Shown in pieces: positions 1 through 8,100 of a stretch of DNA of 64,000 bases (the first letter of the stretch is position 1; every line of letters begins with the position of its first letter). The translations under genes and the position numbers were made by a program. The notes under the pieces were generated by a model, which was not told the origin of the DNA, did no database searches, and was given only the letters and a program-made list of their open reading frames with translations. The DNA is from G963663315 sp965116335. Its GTDB lineage: Bacteria > Pseudomonadota > Gammaproteobacteria > Arenicellales > Poriferihabitantaceae. Location of the stretch: contig OZ220677.1 of assembly GCA_965116335.1 (NCBI GenBank), forward strand, positions 1,178,001 through 1,242,000. Reading direction: 5' to 3'.

Positions 1-701
1 TCCTGCATACCGAAATCACGGTCCGAGGTTGGATTGTTAAATTCGGCGGCATCTATCAGACCCGACTTCATCGCCGGCTGAATTTCGCCACCCGGTAGTT
101 GCACCACAGACATACCCATTTCAAGCAATACATCGGCAGCCAGTCCAACCGTGCGGTATTTAAGCCCTTCCATTTGGCTCGAATCCGTGATCTGCTCCTT
201 GAACCAGCCGAGCGGTTGCGCTGGCATCGGGCTGTTGAAAAAGCTGACCAGATTCAAACCGAGTTTGGCCATCAGTTTGTCGAACAATTCCTGCCCGCCA
301 CCATAATAAACCCAACCCAGCACTTCCTGACTGGACCAGCCAAAGCAGGGGCCGGTGCCGAACAGTGAGGCGATGGTAGATTTCGAGTACCAGTAGGCTG
401 GCACATAATGCGCCGCATCCAGCACGCCGCGATGTACGGCATCCTGCATCTGACTGGTCTTGACCACGGAATTGACCGGCAGCAGTTCGATTTGCAGTGC
501 GTCCCCGGCCATCGCATTGACCCGGTCCACGTAGGATTTCGCATTTTCCAGGAAGATACCTCCGCCCCACGCGGCCTGCATCTTCAAGGTTACCGGAGCA
601 GCCCGAACAATCGCCGGCGCGGCAAGAGCACCAGCAGCCGTCGCCGTCGCGGCAACAGCCGAGCCTTTCAGAAATTTTCTGCGGGAATTCTGTTGTTTCA
701 T
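1..701 (-). CDS. TRAP transporter solute-binding protein, DctP family (3' end outside window)
   Basis: The frame is open from an ATG at 701 to the window edge, giving about 233 residues of what is usually a 350-370 residue periplasmic protein. The N terminus carries a twin-arginine export signal (SRRKFLKGS followed by an Ala-rich hydrophobic stretch ending APAIVRA). The body matches DctP/TakP-type binding proteins: a segment reading GLKYRTVG, then LPGGEI and IDAAEFNNP, which in this family lie around the ligand pocket that holds an organic acid carboxylate. An AGAGGA-like ribosome site lies about 7 bases before the ATG, supporting this start. The role is to capture a carboxylated substrate in the periplasm and hand it to membrane subunits (DctQ/DctM), which would lie to the left of the window. 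The substrate cannot be told. It is the last gene seen of the leftward catabolic block; 222 bases separate it from the molybdoenzyme gene. Confidence 0.9.
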   Translation of the reverse strand, partial: MKQQNSRRKFLKGSAVAATATAAGALAAPAIVRAAPVTLKMQAAWGGGIFLENAKSYVDRVNAMAGDALQIELLPVNSVVKTSQMQDAVHRGVLDAAHYVPAYWYSKSTIASLFGTGPCFGWSSQEVLGWVYYGGGQELFDKLMAKLGLNLVSFFNSPMPAQPLGWFKEQITDSSQMEGLKYRTVGLAADVLLEMGMSVVQLPGGEIQPAMKSGLIDAAEFNNPTSDRDFGMQ

Positions 702-923
702 CTTTTATCCTCTGTTATTAGTGTAAATACGGTTATTCAAACCGGCTCATCAACTCTTCACTGGATGGCCACTGAAGAATACCGACGACCAAAGAGTACC
801 GCATATTTTTTTAGCACGCAAGCAAGAGACAGTGTATTCCGGTTTTTATTCTGCCTGATCATCCGTCCGACCTCCGGTCCGCTCAGTGATGGCGCAAATA
901 CTTCATTATAGAGCCGCGATCTG
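702..923. other. Intergenic gap between molybdoenzyme gene and TRAP gene
   Basis: No convincing gene is present. The only structure I see is an imperfect inverted repeat at about 755-778 (TCTTCACTGG against CCACTGAAGA, nine of ten pairs). It has no T-tract on the minus-strand side, so it is not a typical intrinsic terminator. A promoter for the TRAP gene probably lies here but no clear -35/-10 pair was recognised. Confidence 0.4.
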
Positions 924-3251
924 TCATGAGCTGTTTCCAGGTCTCAATATGACCGGGGGTTGGTGTGCGGTGGTGGGGGGTGGAGTGGCCGCAAACCGCT
1001 CGACTTCGACCAGACAGGTATGCGCCGTTGGTCCATGGGCAAGCCTCGATGTGCCCTTGTCGCGTGTCAGCACATTGGGGTTGCCGTGCTTGCAAAGGCT
1101 CCCGGAACCGGATCGGTCAGCCGGGTCATACCACGCGCCGGTACTCATCTGCACGACGCCGGGGCGGATATGATCGTCAATCACCACGCCGCCCAGACAA
1201 GCGCCCCGGTCATTGAACACTCTCACGACATCACCATCCCGAACCCCGCGCTCAGCCGCATCGTCGGGATGAATGTGCAACGGCTCGCGTCCCTTCACCT
1301 TGGCAGACCGACTGTGACCCCCATGATCAAGTTGTGAATGCAGCTTGTCTTTCGGCTGGTTCGAGATCAGATGGAGCGGCCAACGCGAATCCGCGCCGCC
1401 CAGCCATTCATAAGGCTCCAGCCAGACCGCATGACCCGGACAATCATCGTATCCGAAGCGAGCCACAGTTGCAGAGAATATCTCGATCTTGCCACTCGGC
1501 GTCAAGAGCGGGTTTTTGACCGGATCGGCACGAAAATCATGCAACATGACAATCGGTTCCACAGGGTCGGGAATCTTCAGCCATCCCTGTTGCCGAAAAG
1601 CCTCATAGTCCGGCAGGTCAATGTGGGCCGATCGGGCCTGAGCCCGAGTCTGGTCATAAATCCACCGCTGCCAGTCGTCGGAGTCGCGCCCTTCGGTGAA
1701 AGCGCTCTCGATGCCCATGGCCTGTGCGATACCCCGGAATATCTCGAAATCATCACGCGACTGGCCGAATGATTCGGTCAGTTGGCACATGGAGACTACA
1801 TAAGGGTCACGTGGCGTCAATGCAATATCTCTTCGCTCCAGTGGCGTAGTGCACGGCAGCACGATGTCGGCCCGCTTCGCCAGTGCATTCCAGCACCACT
1901 CATTGACAATGATTGTGTCCGGTTTTTGCCAGGCCCGGATCAACCGATTGAGGTCCTGATGGTGGTGGAAGGGATTGCCACCTGCCCAATAGACAGCCTT
2001 GATATCCGGGTACTCATAACGAACCCCGTTAAAATCGAAGGACTCGCCCGGATGCAACAGGAGATCGCTGATGCGGGCAACCGGTATCAAATCCCGGACT
2101 GCGTTTTTACCCTGTGGAAGGGAGGCTCCGGGCAAGATCGTGAACTGGCCACCGATGTAATTCATGGCACTATAGCCAAAACCGAAACCGCCACCCGGCA
2201 AACCAATCTGTCCCAGCATGGCAGCCAGCGTAATCGCGGCCCAGAACGGCTGCTCACCATGATCCTGCCGGGTCAGAGACCAACTGACCGAGATCATCGT
2301 CCGTTCAGCAGCCATGCGCCTGGCCAGTGAGCGGATGGTTGCGGCGGGAATCTCGCTGATTCGCGCAGCCCAGTCGGCATCTTTTGCAATCCCGTCACCA
2401 GCCCCCGTCAGATAGGGCAGGAATTTACCAAAACCCTCAGTATAACGATCCAGAAAAGCCTGATCGGCCAGGCCCTCGGTGTGCAACGTGTGAGCCAGAC
2501 CCAGCATGACCGCGACATCCGTGTTAGGGCGCACAGCCAGCCATTCGCCGCCCACCTCATCCAGCAGATCCGACTTCAGCGGGCTGATATTTACAAAATC
2601 AATGCCGGCGGCTGCGGCGGCCTCCAGACCATCACGCTGGCGGTGATAGCCGGTTCCGCCCTGGGCTATCTGTCCATTCTTCAGCGGGGCACCGCCAAAG
2701 CAGACAAAAAGCCGGGTATTCTCGTGGATGGACGACCAACTGGTGCAGGTATCGAGATAAGCGCGATAACTGCCCAGAATGTACGGCACCACAGCCTCCG
2801 CCGCCGCGAAACTGTAAGTGAATTTTGACGCCGTATATCCGCCGATGCAATTCAGGAATCGGTGCAACTGGCTTTGTGCATGGTGAAACCGTCCGGCGCT
2901 GGCCCAGCCATAGGAGCCGCCAAAGATCGCCTGATTTCCGTAACAGTGGCGGATACGGTCCAACTCCTTCGCGACCAGTTCGTTCACCTGATCCCAGCTG
3001 ACTTCCACGAAAGGCTCCGCGCCACGCCGCTCAGGATGGCAGCCCGGCCCGCCCTTCAACCAACTCTCCCGCACCATCGGCGCATCGACACGTGTGGGGC
3101 CGTCCTGAACATCGAGGATACCCTGACCGATCGGAGAAGGGTCCGGGTCCTGCTCGAACGCCAGCAACTCCTGTACACGGCCATCCCTCACCCGGGCACG
3201 GTAAGTACCCCAATGCGAACTGGTCAACGGCAGATCGTCCCGGTCAGTCAT
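924..3251 (-). CDS. Cytosolic molybdopterin oxidoreductase, BisC/TorA/DorA (DMSO reductase) family
   Basis: About 775 residues, the usual size for S-/N-oxide reductases of the bis-MGD DMSO reductase family. The SYGWASAGRFHHA segment contains the serine (about residue 118 with this start) that ligates molybdenum in BisC, TorA and DorA. No N-terminal cysteine cluster for a [4Fe-4S] centre and no Tat or Sec signal is visible, so a cytosolic single-subunit reductase such as biotin or methionine sulfoxide reductase is the closest model. Further family segments are HWG near the N terminus, MLGQIGLPGGGFG in the middle and SNQPKDKLHSQLDHGG near the C terminus. The start at 3251 (MTDRDDL) is chosen because HWG then falls close to the N terminus as in relatives; an alternative ATG at 3293 adds 14 residues. 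Neither start has a strong ribosome site. It follows the SLC13 transporter by a short gap, so co-transcription is likely. The true substrate is unknown. Confidence 0.85.
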   Translation of the reverse strand: MTDRDDLPLTSSHWGTYRARVRDGRVQELLAFEQDPDPSPIGQGILDVQDGPTRVDAPMVRESWLKGGPGCHPERRGAEPFVEVSWDQVNELVAKELDRIRHCYGNQAIFGGSYGWASAGRFHHAQSQLHRFLNCIGGYTASKFTYSFAAAEAVVPYILGSYRAYLDTCTSWSSIHENTRLFVCFGGAPLKNGQIAQGGTGYHRQRDGLEAAAAAGIDFVNISPLKSDLLDEVGGEWLAVRPNTDVAVMLGLAHTLHTEGLADQAFLDRYTEGFGKFLPYLTGAGDGIAKDADWAARISEIPAATIRSLARRMAAERTMISVSWSLTRQDHGEQPFWAAITLAAMLGQIGLPGGGFGFGYSAMNYIGGQFTILPGASLPQGKNAVRDLIPVARISDLLLHPGESFDFNGVRYEYPDIKAVYWAGGNPFHHHQDLNRLIRAWQKPDTIIVNEWCWNALAKRADIVLPCTTPLERRDIALTPRDPYVVSMCQLTESFGQSRDDFEIFRGIAQAMGIESAFTEGRDSDDWQRWIYDQTRAQARSAHIDLPDYEAFRQQGWLKIPDPVEPIVMLHDFRADPVKNPLLTPSGKIEIFSATVARFGYDDCPGHAVWLEPYEWLGGADSRWPLHLISNQPKDKLHSQLDHGGHSRSAKVKGREPLHIHPDDAAERGVRDGDVVRVFNDRGACLGGVVIDDHIRPGVVQMSTGAWYDPADRSGSGSLCKHGNPNVLTRDKGTSRLAHGPTAHTCLVEVERFAATPPPTTAHQPPVILRPGNSS

Positions 3252-3309
3252 GGTACGCTCAATCCCGGTGAGGTCTGGCGCTTTCGGGTGCATGTGCGAG
3301 TCATTCGGT

Positions 3310-4839
3310 CTATCCAGAGAGCAGACGTATCATGACGTGACTGAGTGTAGCCGCGAGCAGCGTGATCACGGTCAGGCAGATGAGATTCAGCCAGAGGCCG
3401 GTTTTTCGCATCTGCTGCGAAGTGACATGCCCTGATCCGAAAACGATAGCATTGGGCGGGGTGGCAATCGGTAGCATGAATGCACAGCTCGCTGCGATTG
3501 AGGCCGGAATGATCAGGGTGTAGGGATGGATATTCAGCGCTGGCGCAAGGGCGGCCAGAATAGGCACCAGAGTGGCTGTGGTGGCGGTATTTGAAGTCAA
3601 TTCAGTCAGAAACACGACGGCACTGATGACCGCCAGCAGGATCAGAAAAACAGGCAGAAAGGACAGCGCCATGGCCTGTACGCCGATGAACTCCGTTACC
3701 CCGTTGGCCTTGACAGCACTGGCAAGACTCAGTCCTCCGCCCAGCAATATCAGGATCCCCCAGGGCAAGTTCCTGAGATCCACCCACTGCAGGATGGATT
3801 GTCCGGCATGGTTTCTGGCCGGGATGGTGAACAACAACACCGCCCCGAAGATTGCGATGCCAGCATCCGTGAGTCCGGCCAACGGAGTAACCACATTACC
3901 GAACAGTGAGAATTCGACTGGCTGCAGGGAGCTTCTGGAAAGCCACATCAGTGCCGTAAACACGAAAACACCCAGCACTGCCTTTTCCTCGAAGCCCATG
4001 GCGCCGAGCGCTTGCTTTTTCTCCATCAGAGATGTCACAGAGCCCGAGAGCTGTATACGATTAACCCTGTAAATCACCCGGGTAAGTAACCACCAGCTCA
4101 AAGGCAGCAATACCAGCGCCACGGGCACGCCAATCCTTGACCACTCAAGAAAGCTGATATCCTGCTGGTAGGGCGCATCAATGGTATCGCGCATAAACGA
4201 GACTACGAACGCATTGGGGATCGTGCCGATGATCGTGGAGATTCCGCCGATGGAAGCCGCATAGGCGATGCTCAGCATGATGCAGGTCGCAAACGCATGA
4301 CCTTCATGCCCCTCCTCGCTTCCGGATTCGTTATACACGACCAGGCTGATGACACTCAGCCCGATCGGCAGCATCATAGCAGTCGTTGCCGTATTGGAGA
4401 TGAATGCGCTCAAAAATGCGGTCGCCAGCATGAAGCCGCCGACGATTCGGGCCGGGGAACTCCCGACCCGGCTCAGGATACCGAGGGCGATCCGCTTGTC
4501 CAGCCCCCAGCGCTGAATGGCGGTGGCAATCAGAAACCCACCCAGCAGCAAGAAGATGATGTGAGAGGCGTAGGGGGCTGTCGCTTGCTGGATTGAGCCA
4601 ATCCCGAATATAGGGAAAAGCGCAATGGGCAGCAGCGCTGTCACGCGGATATCGACCGCTTCCGTCAGCCACCAGATGGCCATCCACACCAGCATGGCCA
4701 GAGTAGCCCTGGCCGGATGTTCAAGATTAGCCACCGCACCATCCCCGGTAATAAATTGGTCCGGGAGCAACAGATAAACAATCAGCGCTCCTGCGGGCCC
4801 ACTGATCAGGTAGACCAGCCTGTAACGGATGGTTTTCAT
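3310..4839 (-). CDS. DASS/SLC13-family sodium:dicarboxylate (or sulfate/sulfonate) symporter
   Basis: A 509-residue polytopic inner-membrane protein with about a dozen hydrophobic segments. It carries the two Ser-Asn-Thr motifs that define the family: ISNTATTAMMLPIG near residue 148 and TSNTATTATLVPI in the C-terminal half. In characterised members (VcINDY, SdcS, CitT) these bind sodium and the substrate carboxylates. Typical substrates are C4-dicarboxylates, citrate or sulfate; the sequence does not decide between them. It starts 12 bases after the amidase stop and ends 16-58 bases before the molybdoenzyme, so the three genes look like one transcription unit. That makes import of the amidase or reductase substrate, or exchange of its product, a reasonable inference. 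Confidence 0.9.
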   Translation of the reverse strand: MKTIRYRLVYLISGPAGALIVYLLLPDQFITGDGAVANLEHPARATLAMLVWMAIWWLTEAVDIRVTALLPIALFPIFGIGSIQQATAPYASHIIFLLLGGFLIATAIQRWGLDKRIALGILSRVGSSPARIVGGFMLATAFLSAFISNTATTAMMLPIGLSVISLVVYNESGSEEGHEGHAFATCIMLSIAYAASIGGISTIIGTIPNAFVVSFMRDTIDAPYQQDISFLEWSRIGVPVALVLLPLSWWLLTRVIYRVNRIQLSGSVTSLMEKKQALGAMGFEEKAVLGVFVFTALMWLSRSSLQPVEFSLFGNVVTPLAGLTDAGIAIFGAVLLFTIPARNHAGQSILQWVDLRNLPWGILILLGGGLSLASAVKANGVTEFIGVQAMALSFLPVFLILLAVISAVVFLTELTSNTATTATLVPILAALAPALNIHPYTLIIPASIAASCAFMLPIATPPNAIVFGSGHVTSQQMRKTGLWLNLICLTVITLLAATLSHVMIRLLSG

Positions 4840-4851
4840 ATCTTTATCAAA

Positions 4852-6228
4852 TCACTGGAAACCCTTTCGCACATCATCAATCACCCGTCCGACTGCCTCC
4901 GCAATTACATACAACCGCGCATCGTGACCATGAGCGGCGGACACCATCAGGCCGGTCGGTGCCTTGCCTGTGTCATGGCACGGCAGACTGATCGAACAGC
5001 CGTCAAAATAGTTTGCCGAGGCGGTGTTCCTCAGGTTTCTCAAATTGATTCTGGTCTGGTCTTCCTTAACCTCCGCCGCGGCCAGAGTCGGCGCAATGCA
5101 GGGAGTGGTCGGGCAGATCACCGCATCAGCCTCAAGCTCCTTCATGGTCTGCTCGAAACAAGCCTTGAGCCGCGCCTTGTCACGATACCGAGCCTGCTGT
5201 TCTTCATCGGTCACTGCCCTGAAAGCGGTCATCCGGTTATACACAAAAGGGTCATATTCATGCCCGTATTGCTCCAGTATCCGGGCATGATGCCGCAAGG
5301 CTTCATGGCCCACCACCGCTCGGGTGAGAAACATTTCGACGCACTCACTGACGACCGGCATTTCAATAAATTCCACGCGGGCACCGGCCTGACCCAGCGC
5401 ATCCACAGCCCGGTCAAAATCGTCAACCACTTCCTGATCAAGGTCTTCCATCACCGCGCTTTCGGGTACAATCAGTTTCAGTGAGGCGCAATCCGTATGC
5501 TCGATCAGTGGCAACGCGCCCTGTCCATCCCAGGCACCGGACATCAGTTGATCCAGCAGGAAACAGCTATCCACATCCACCGCCATCGGGCCGGGCGCGT
5601 CCGATGTGGGTGACAACGGGTAGACTCCATCCAGCGACAATCGACCGTAACTCGGCTTGACTCCGACGATGCCGTTGAGTGCGGCCGGCGCGCGGCAGGA
5701 GCCGGCGGTATCCGACCCGATTGAAGCGGGTACGATTCCTTCTGCCACGCTGACTGCGCTGCCCGAAGAAGAACCACCCGGGAGTCGCCCAACCTGCCGT
5801 TCCCAGATACACTTCGGGGTGCCATAATGAGGATTGATTCCCATACCGCTAAAAGCGAACTCACTCATGTTGGCTCTACCGGCGAACAACAGCCCGGCGC
5901 CTCGCAACCGGCCAGCCACATCACAGTCCCGGGCAGCCGCAACGGCTGAATGCCGCAACGCAATGGACCCGGCCAGCGTGACCTCGCCCTTGATATCGAA
6001 CAGATCCTTCAGAGTAATCGGAATACCGGCCAATGCAGGAATACGCTGTCCGGCCCCGATGGAACGATCCACCTGCACGGCCTGTTCGAGCGCATCCTGA
6101 TTGATCGAAACCAGGACATTTTCACTGGCCTTCGCTTTCTCCAGCGTCTCGCTGATCAATGCCTCCACCGTAACCCGCCGGTTCTGGATGTCCCGTGAGA
6201 GAGACCTGAGATTGTGCCTGATCTTCAT
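4852..6228 (-). CDS. Amidase-signature-family amidohydrolase
   Basis: A 458-residue enzyme with the complete amidase-signature Ser-cisSer-Lys triad: Lys74 in ITLKDLFD, Ser153 in PGGSSSGSA and Ser177 in GSDTAGSCRAPA. Spacing matches characterised members such as malonamidase E2. Members hydrolyse amide or ureide bonds; this one cannot be assigned to GatA because the gatB/gatC context is absent and the C-terminal part differs. The nucleophile loop is slightly unusual, with Ala before GS (normally GG) and Cys after the serine. There is no signal peptide, so it is cytosolic. It is the first gene of the amidase-transporter-molybdoenzyme unit and probably releases ammonia or an amine from an imported compound. 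Only a weak GAG ribosome site precedes the ATG. Confidence 0.88.
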   Translation of the reverse strand: MKIRHNLRSLSRDIQNRRVTVEALISETLEKAKASENVLVSINQDALEQAVQVDRSIGAGQRIPALAGIPITLKDLFDIKGEVTLAGSIALRHSAVAAARDCDVAGRLRGAGLLFAGRANMSEFAFSGMGINPHYGTPKCIWERQVGRLPGGSSSGSAVSVAEGIVPASIGSDTAGSCRAPAALNGIVGVKPSYGRLSLDGVYPLSPTSDAPGPMAVDVDSCFLLDQLMSGAWDGQGALPLIEHTDCASLKLIVPESAVMEDLDQEVVDDFDRAVDALGQAGARVEFIEMPVVSECVEMFLTRAVVGHEALRHHARILEQYGHEYDPFVYNRMTAFRAVTDEEQQARYRDKARLKACFEQTMKELEADAVICPTTPCIAPTLAAAEVKEDQTRINLRNLRNTASANYFDGCSISLPCHDTGKAPTGLMVSAAHGHDARLYVIAEAVGRVIDDVRKGFQ

Positions 6229-6274
6229 TTTATACTCGGTTTTTTATGCAGCCATCGGGTTGCCATGACCGCAT

Positions 6275-6305
6275 ATCATAACGGCAAACCAATCTTCCGA
6301 GGCAA
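6275..6305 (-). promoter_or_regulatory. Possible sigma-70 promoter of the amidase operon
   Basis: On the minus strand a TTGCCT hexamer (6300-6305) and a TATGAT hexamer (6275-6280) are separated by 19 bases, about 47 bases upstream of the amidase ATG. The spacer is longer than ideal, so this is only a candidate. The 170-base gap (6229-6398) holds no other recognisable feature. Confidence 0.25.
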
Positions 6306-6398
6306 AAAACATCGGAATAACCAGTATCCAGACAGAAAACCGGAATTCATGCAGTAGTTTGGAGGAACGGACTGATGAAATACGTAACCTGAAAAATC

Positions 6399-7133
6399 CT
6401 ACGCAATAAGCAACATCTTCGAACCCGCGATTGCCAGGACCACTCCCAGCACTGTCCTCAATCCGCCTGCGGATAATCGACGAAATGCAAGCTCGGTCCC
6501 TATAATGGCACCCACGATCGCAAACAATACAAGGGCCAGTGTGCTATCGGGGATATGATTCCCAACCGCGAGATAACCGAGCAAACCGGAAACAGAATTC
6601 ACCAGCACGAACGTCGCTACAATCGGGATAGACCCCTTTACACTTGTCCAGCCCAAAAATAACAGCAACGGACTCAAAAATACTCCACCGCCAATCCCGG
6701 TTAACCCGGAAGCGAAACCCAGAGCCGCCCCAACAATAACTATATTCCAGGTACTGACTGTTTTTAACGGTCTTTCAACGGGGTTGTGCAGAAACATTTT
6801 CCATGCGGCAAACAGCAGCGCCACACCCAGAAAATACTTGTAATGCTGCGTCTCAATGGTGAATGCGCCACCCAGACAAGCGAACGGTATTGACACAATA
6901 ATCAATGCTTTGAGCAATTGCCAGTCCACCCGGGATTGATGCCAACTCTTGTATAGCACCAGAAAAGTAACAAAAATGTTCATTACCAATGCGGCTGGCC
7001 TCATTATCTCGGGAGTAACGCCAAATAATGCCATGGCAGCCAGATAACCGGATGCGCCACCATGTCCAACGGAGGAATACAGGATAGATGCTGCCAGAAC
7101 GGACAACAGCAGGAATACCGGATAGTCAATCAT
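6399..7133 (-). CDS. TauE/SafE-family membrane transporter
   Basis: A 244-residue membrane protein with about eight hydrophobic helices and the family hallmarks: a SVGHGGASGYLA segment in the first half and a duplicated GLTGIGGGVFLSPLLL segment in the second. The family moves anions such as sulfite, sulfoacetate or thiosulfate, usually outward. A longer frame to 7256 exists, but its extra residues overlap the preceding hydrolase gene and are not membrane-like; the ATG at 7133 lies 4 bases after that gene's stop and puts the first helix at the N terminus. As last gene of the molybdenum-hydroxylase cluster it could export an end product or toxic anion. The transported species is not predictable from sequence. 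Confidence 0.82.
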   Translation of the reverse strand: MIDYPVFLLLSVLAASILYSSVGHGGASGYLAAMALFGVTPEIMRPAALVMNIFVTFLVLYKSWHQSRVDWQLLKALIIVSIPFACLGGAFTIETQHYKYFLGVALLFAAWKMFLHNPVERPLKTVSTWNIVIVGAALGFASGLTGIGGGVFLSPLLLFLGWTSVKGSIPIVATFVLVNSVSGLLGYLAVGNHIPDSTLALVLFAIVGAIIGTELAFRRLSAGGLRTVLGVVLAIAGSKMLLIA

Positions 7134-7137
7134 GGAG

Positions 7138-8025
7138 TCAAAATTCAACCGGCCCTGCGTAATAGGGTAACTGATCAACTCTCGGGACGTAGCTTCCTTC
7201 GTCAATACATTTATTGACATGAGCCGCGATGTCTTCCATGCGCGCAAACCAGACATCTCCTTTGGTTATCATATAATCTATGAGTTCGATCACTTTTTCC
7301 CATCTTGCCAGCCTCCCGGACGCAAATGGATGCCAGACTGTCACCCATAATCCACCGTGTTTATACATTGCGTCGAACTCTTCTCTGAAAACATCCATAC
7401 CGCGGGAGGGAGATTGCAGTGGCATCATATAATCCAGATCAATCAAGTGAACGAACTGGGGCCAATCATCCATCCCCCAATAAGACGGCAATTCCAGAAG
7501 ACTGCCATTTTCTGTTTCCAGTAGATAGGGGATATCGTCACCCATCAAGGATGCGTCGTATATGAATCCTTCGTCGATCAGAAAATCAATGGATAAGTCT
7601 GAAAAATTATAAAGCGGAGCCCGCCAGCCACGCGGTCTTTGTCCGGTAACGTTTTCGATAACATCAATTCCCCGTTTCAGCCAATACTGTTCTTTCTCTG
7701 GAGAAAGTGAGTTCGGGTTTTCATGGATGTAACCGTGATGGCCGACCTCATGCCCGCCGTCTACCATTGCTTTTACCGAGTCAGTATATTGCTCTATGCA
7801 CCATGCCGGGACGTAAAATGTTTGCTGAATATCGTATTCTTTCCAGGTTTCGAGGATACGTTTAATTGCTACCTCTGGCCCATACCGGAGCATTGAGATT
7901 GCAGAAACCCGACGATATCCGGTTTTTGGGTGCTCAAGATGAATCAGGCTATCCGCGTCCATATCAAATGTAAATGCAACGGCGCAACGCTTGCCATCTG
8001 GCCATGGAACGGGGTTTTCAATCAT
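7138..8025 (-). CDS. Polysaccharide-deacetylase-fold hydrolase, PuuE/HpPgdA-like
   Basis: A 295-residue NodB-homology enzyme of the carbohydrate esterase 4 fold. It has TFDMDAD (Asp21/Asp23/Asp25), the metal-binding EVGHHGYIHENP segment (residues 93-104) and RGWRAP, the pattern of the divergent subgroup that includes Helicobacter PgdA and cofactor-independent allantoinase PuuE. It has no signal peptide or membrane segment, so it acts in the cytosol and is unlikely to work on cell-wall polysaccharide. It lies 75 bases downstream of the molybdenum subunit gene and directly before the TauE gene. I infer that it opens an amide or imide ring of the hydroxylated product, as PuuE does with allantoin. 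The specific substrate is unknown. Confidence 0.82.
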   Translation of the reverse strand: MIENPVPWPDGKRCAVAFTFDMDADSLIHLEHPKTGYRRVSAISMLRYGPEVAIKRILETWKEYDIQQTFYVPAWCIEQYTDSVKAMVDGGHEVGHHGYIHENPNSLSPEKEQYWLKRGIDVIENVTGQRPRGWRAPLYNFSDLSIDFLIDEGFIYDASLMGDDIPYLLETENGSLLELPSYWGMDDWPQFVHLIDLDYMMPLQSPSRGMDVFREEFDAMYKHGGLWVTVWHPFASGRLARWEKVIELIDYMITKGDVWFARMEDIAAHVNKCIDEGSYVPRVDQLPYYAGPVEF

Positions 8026-8100
8026 GTTCCACCTGTAAAAGTCTAAAAATTACATATACCGAACCAATAGCGGTATCAACTCAACGAAATATAGCAGAAG

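Noticed and set aside
160..570. Minus-strand frame of 136 codons in the TRAP gene
   Set aside because: It lies in a different frame inside a well-supported TRAP binding protein gene; Arg-rich shadow frame.
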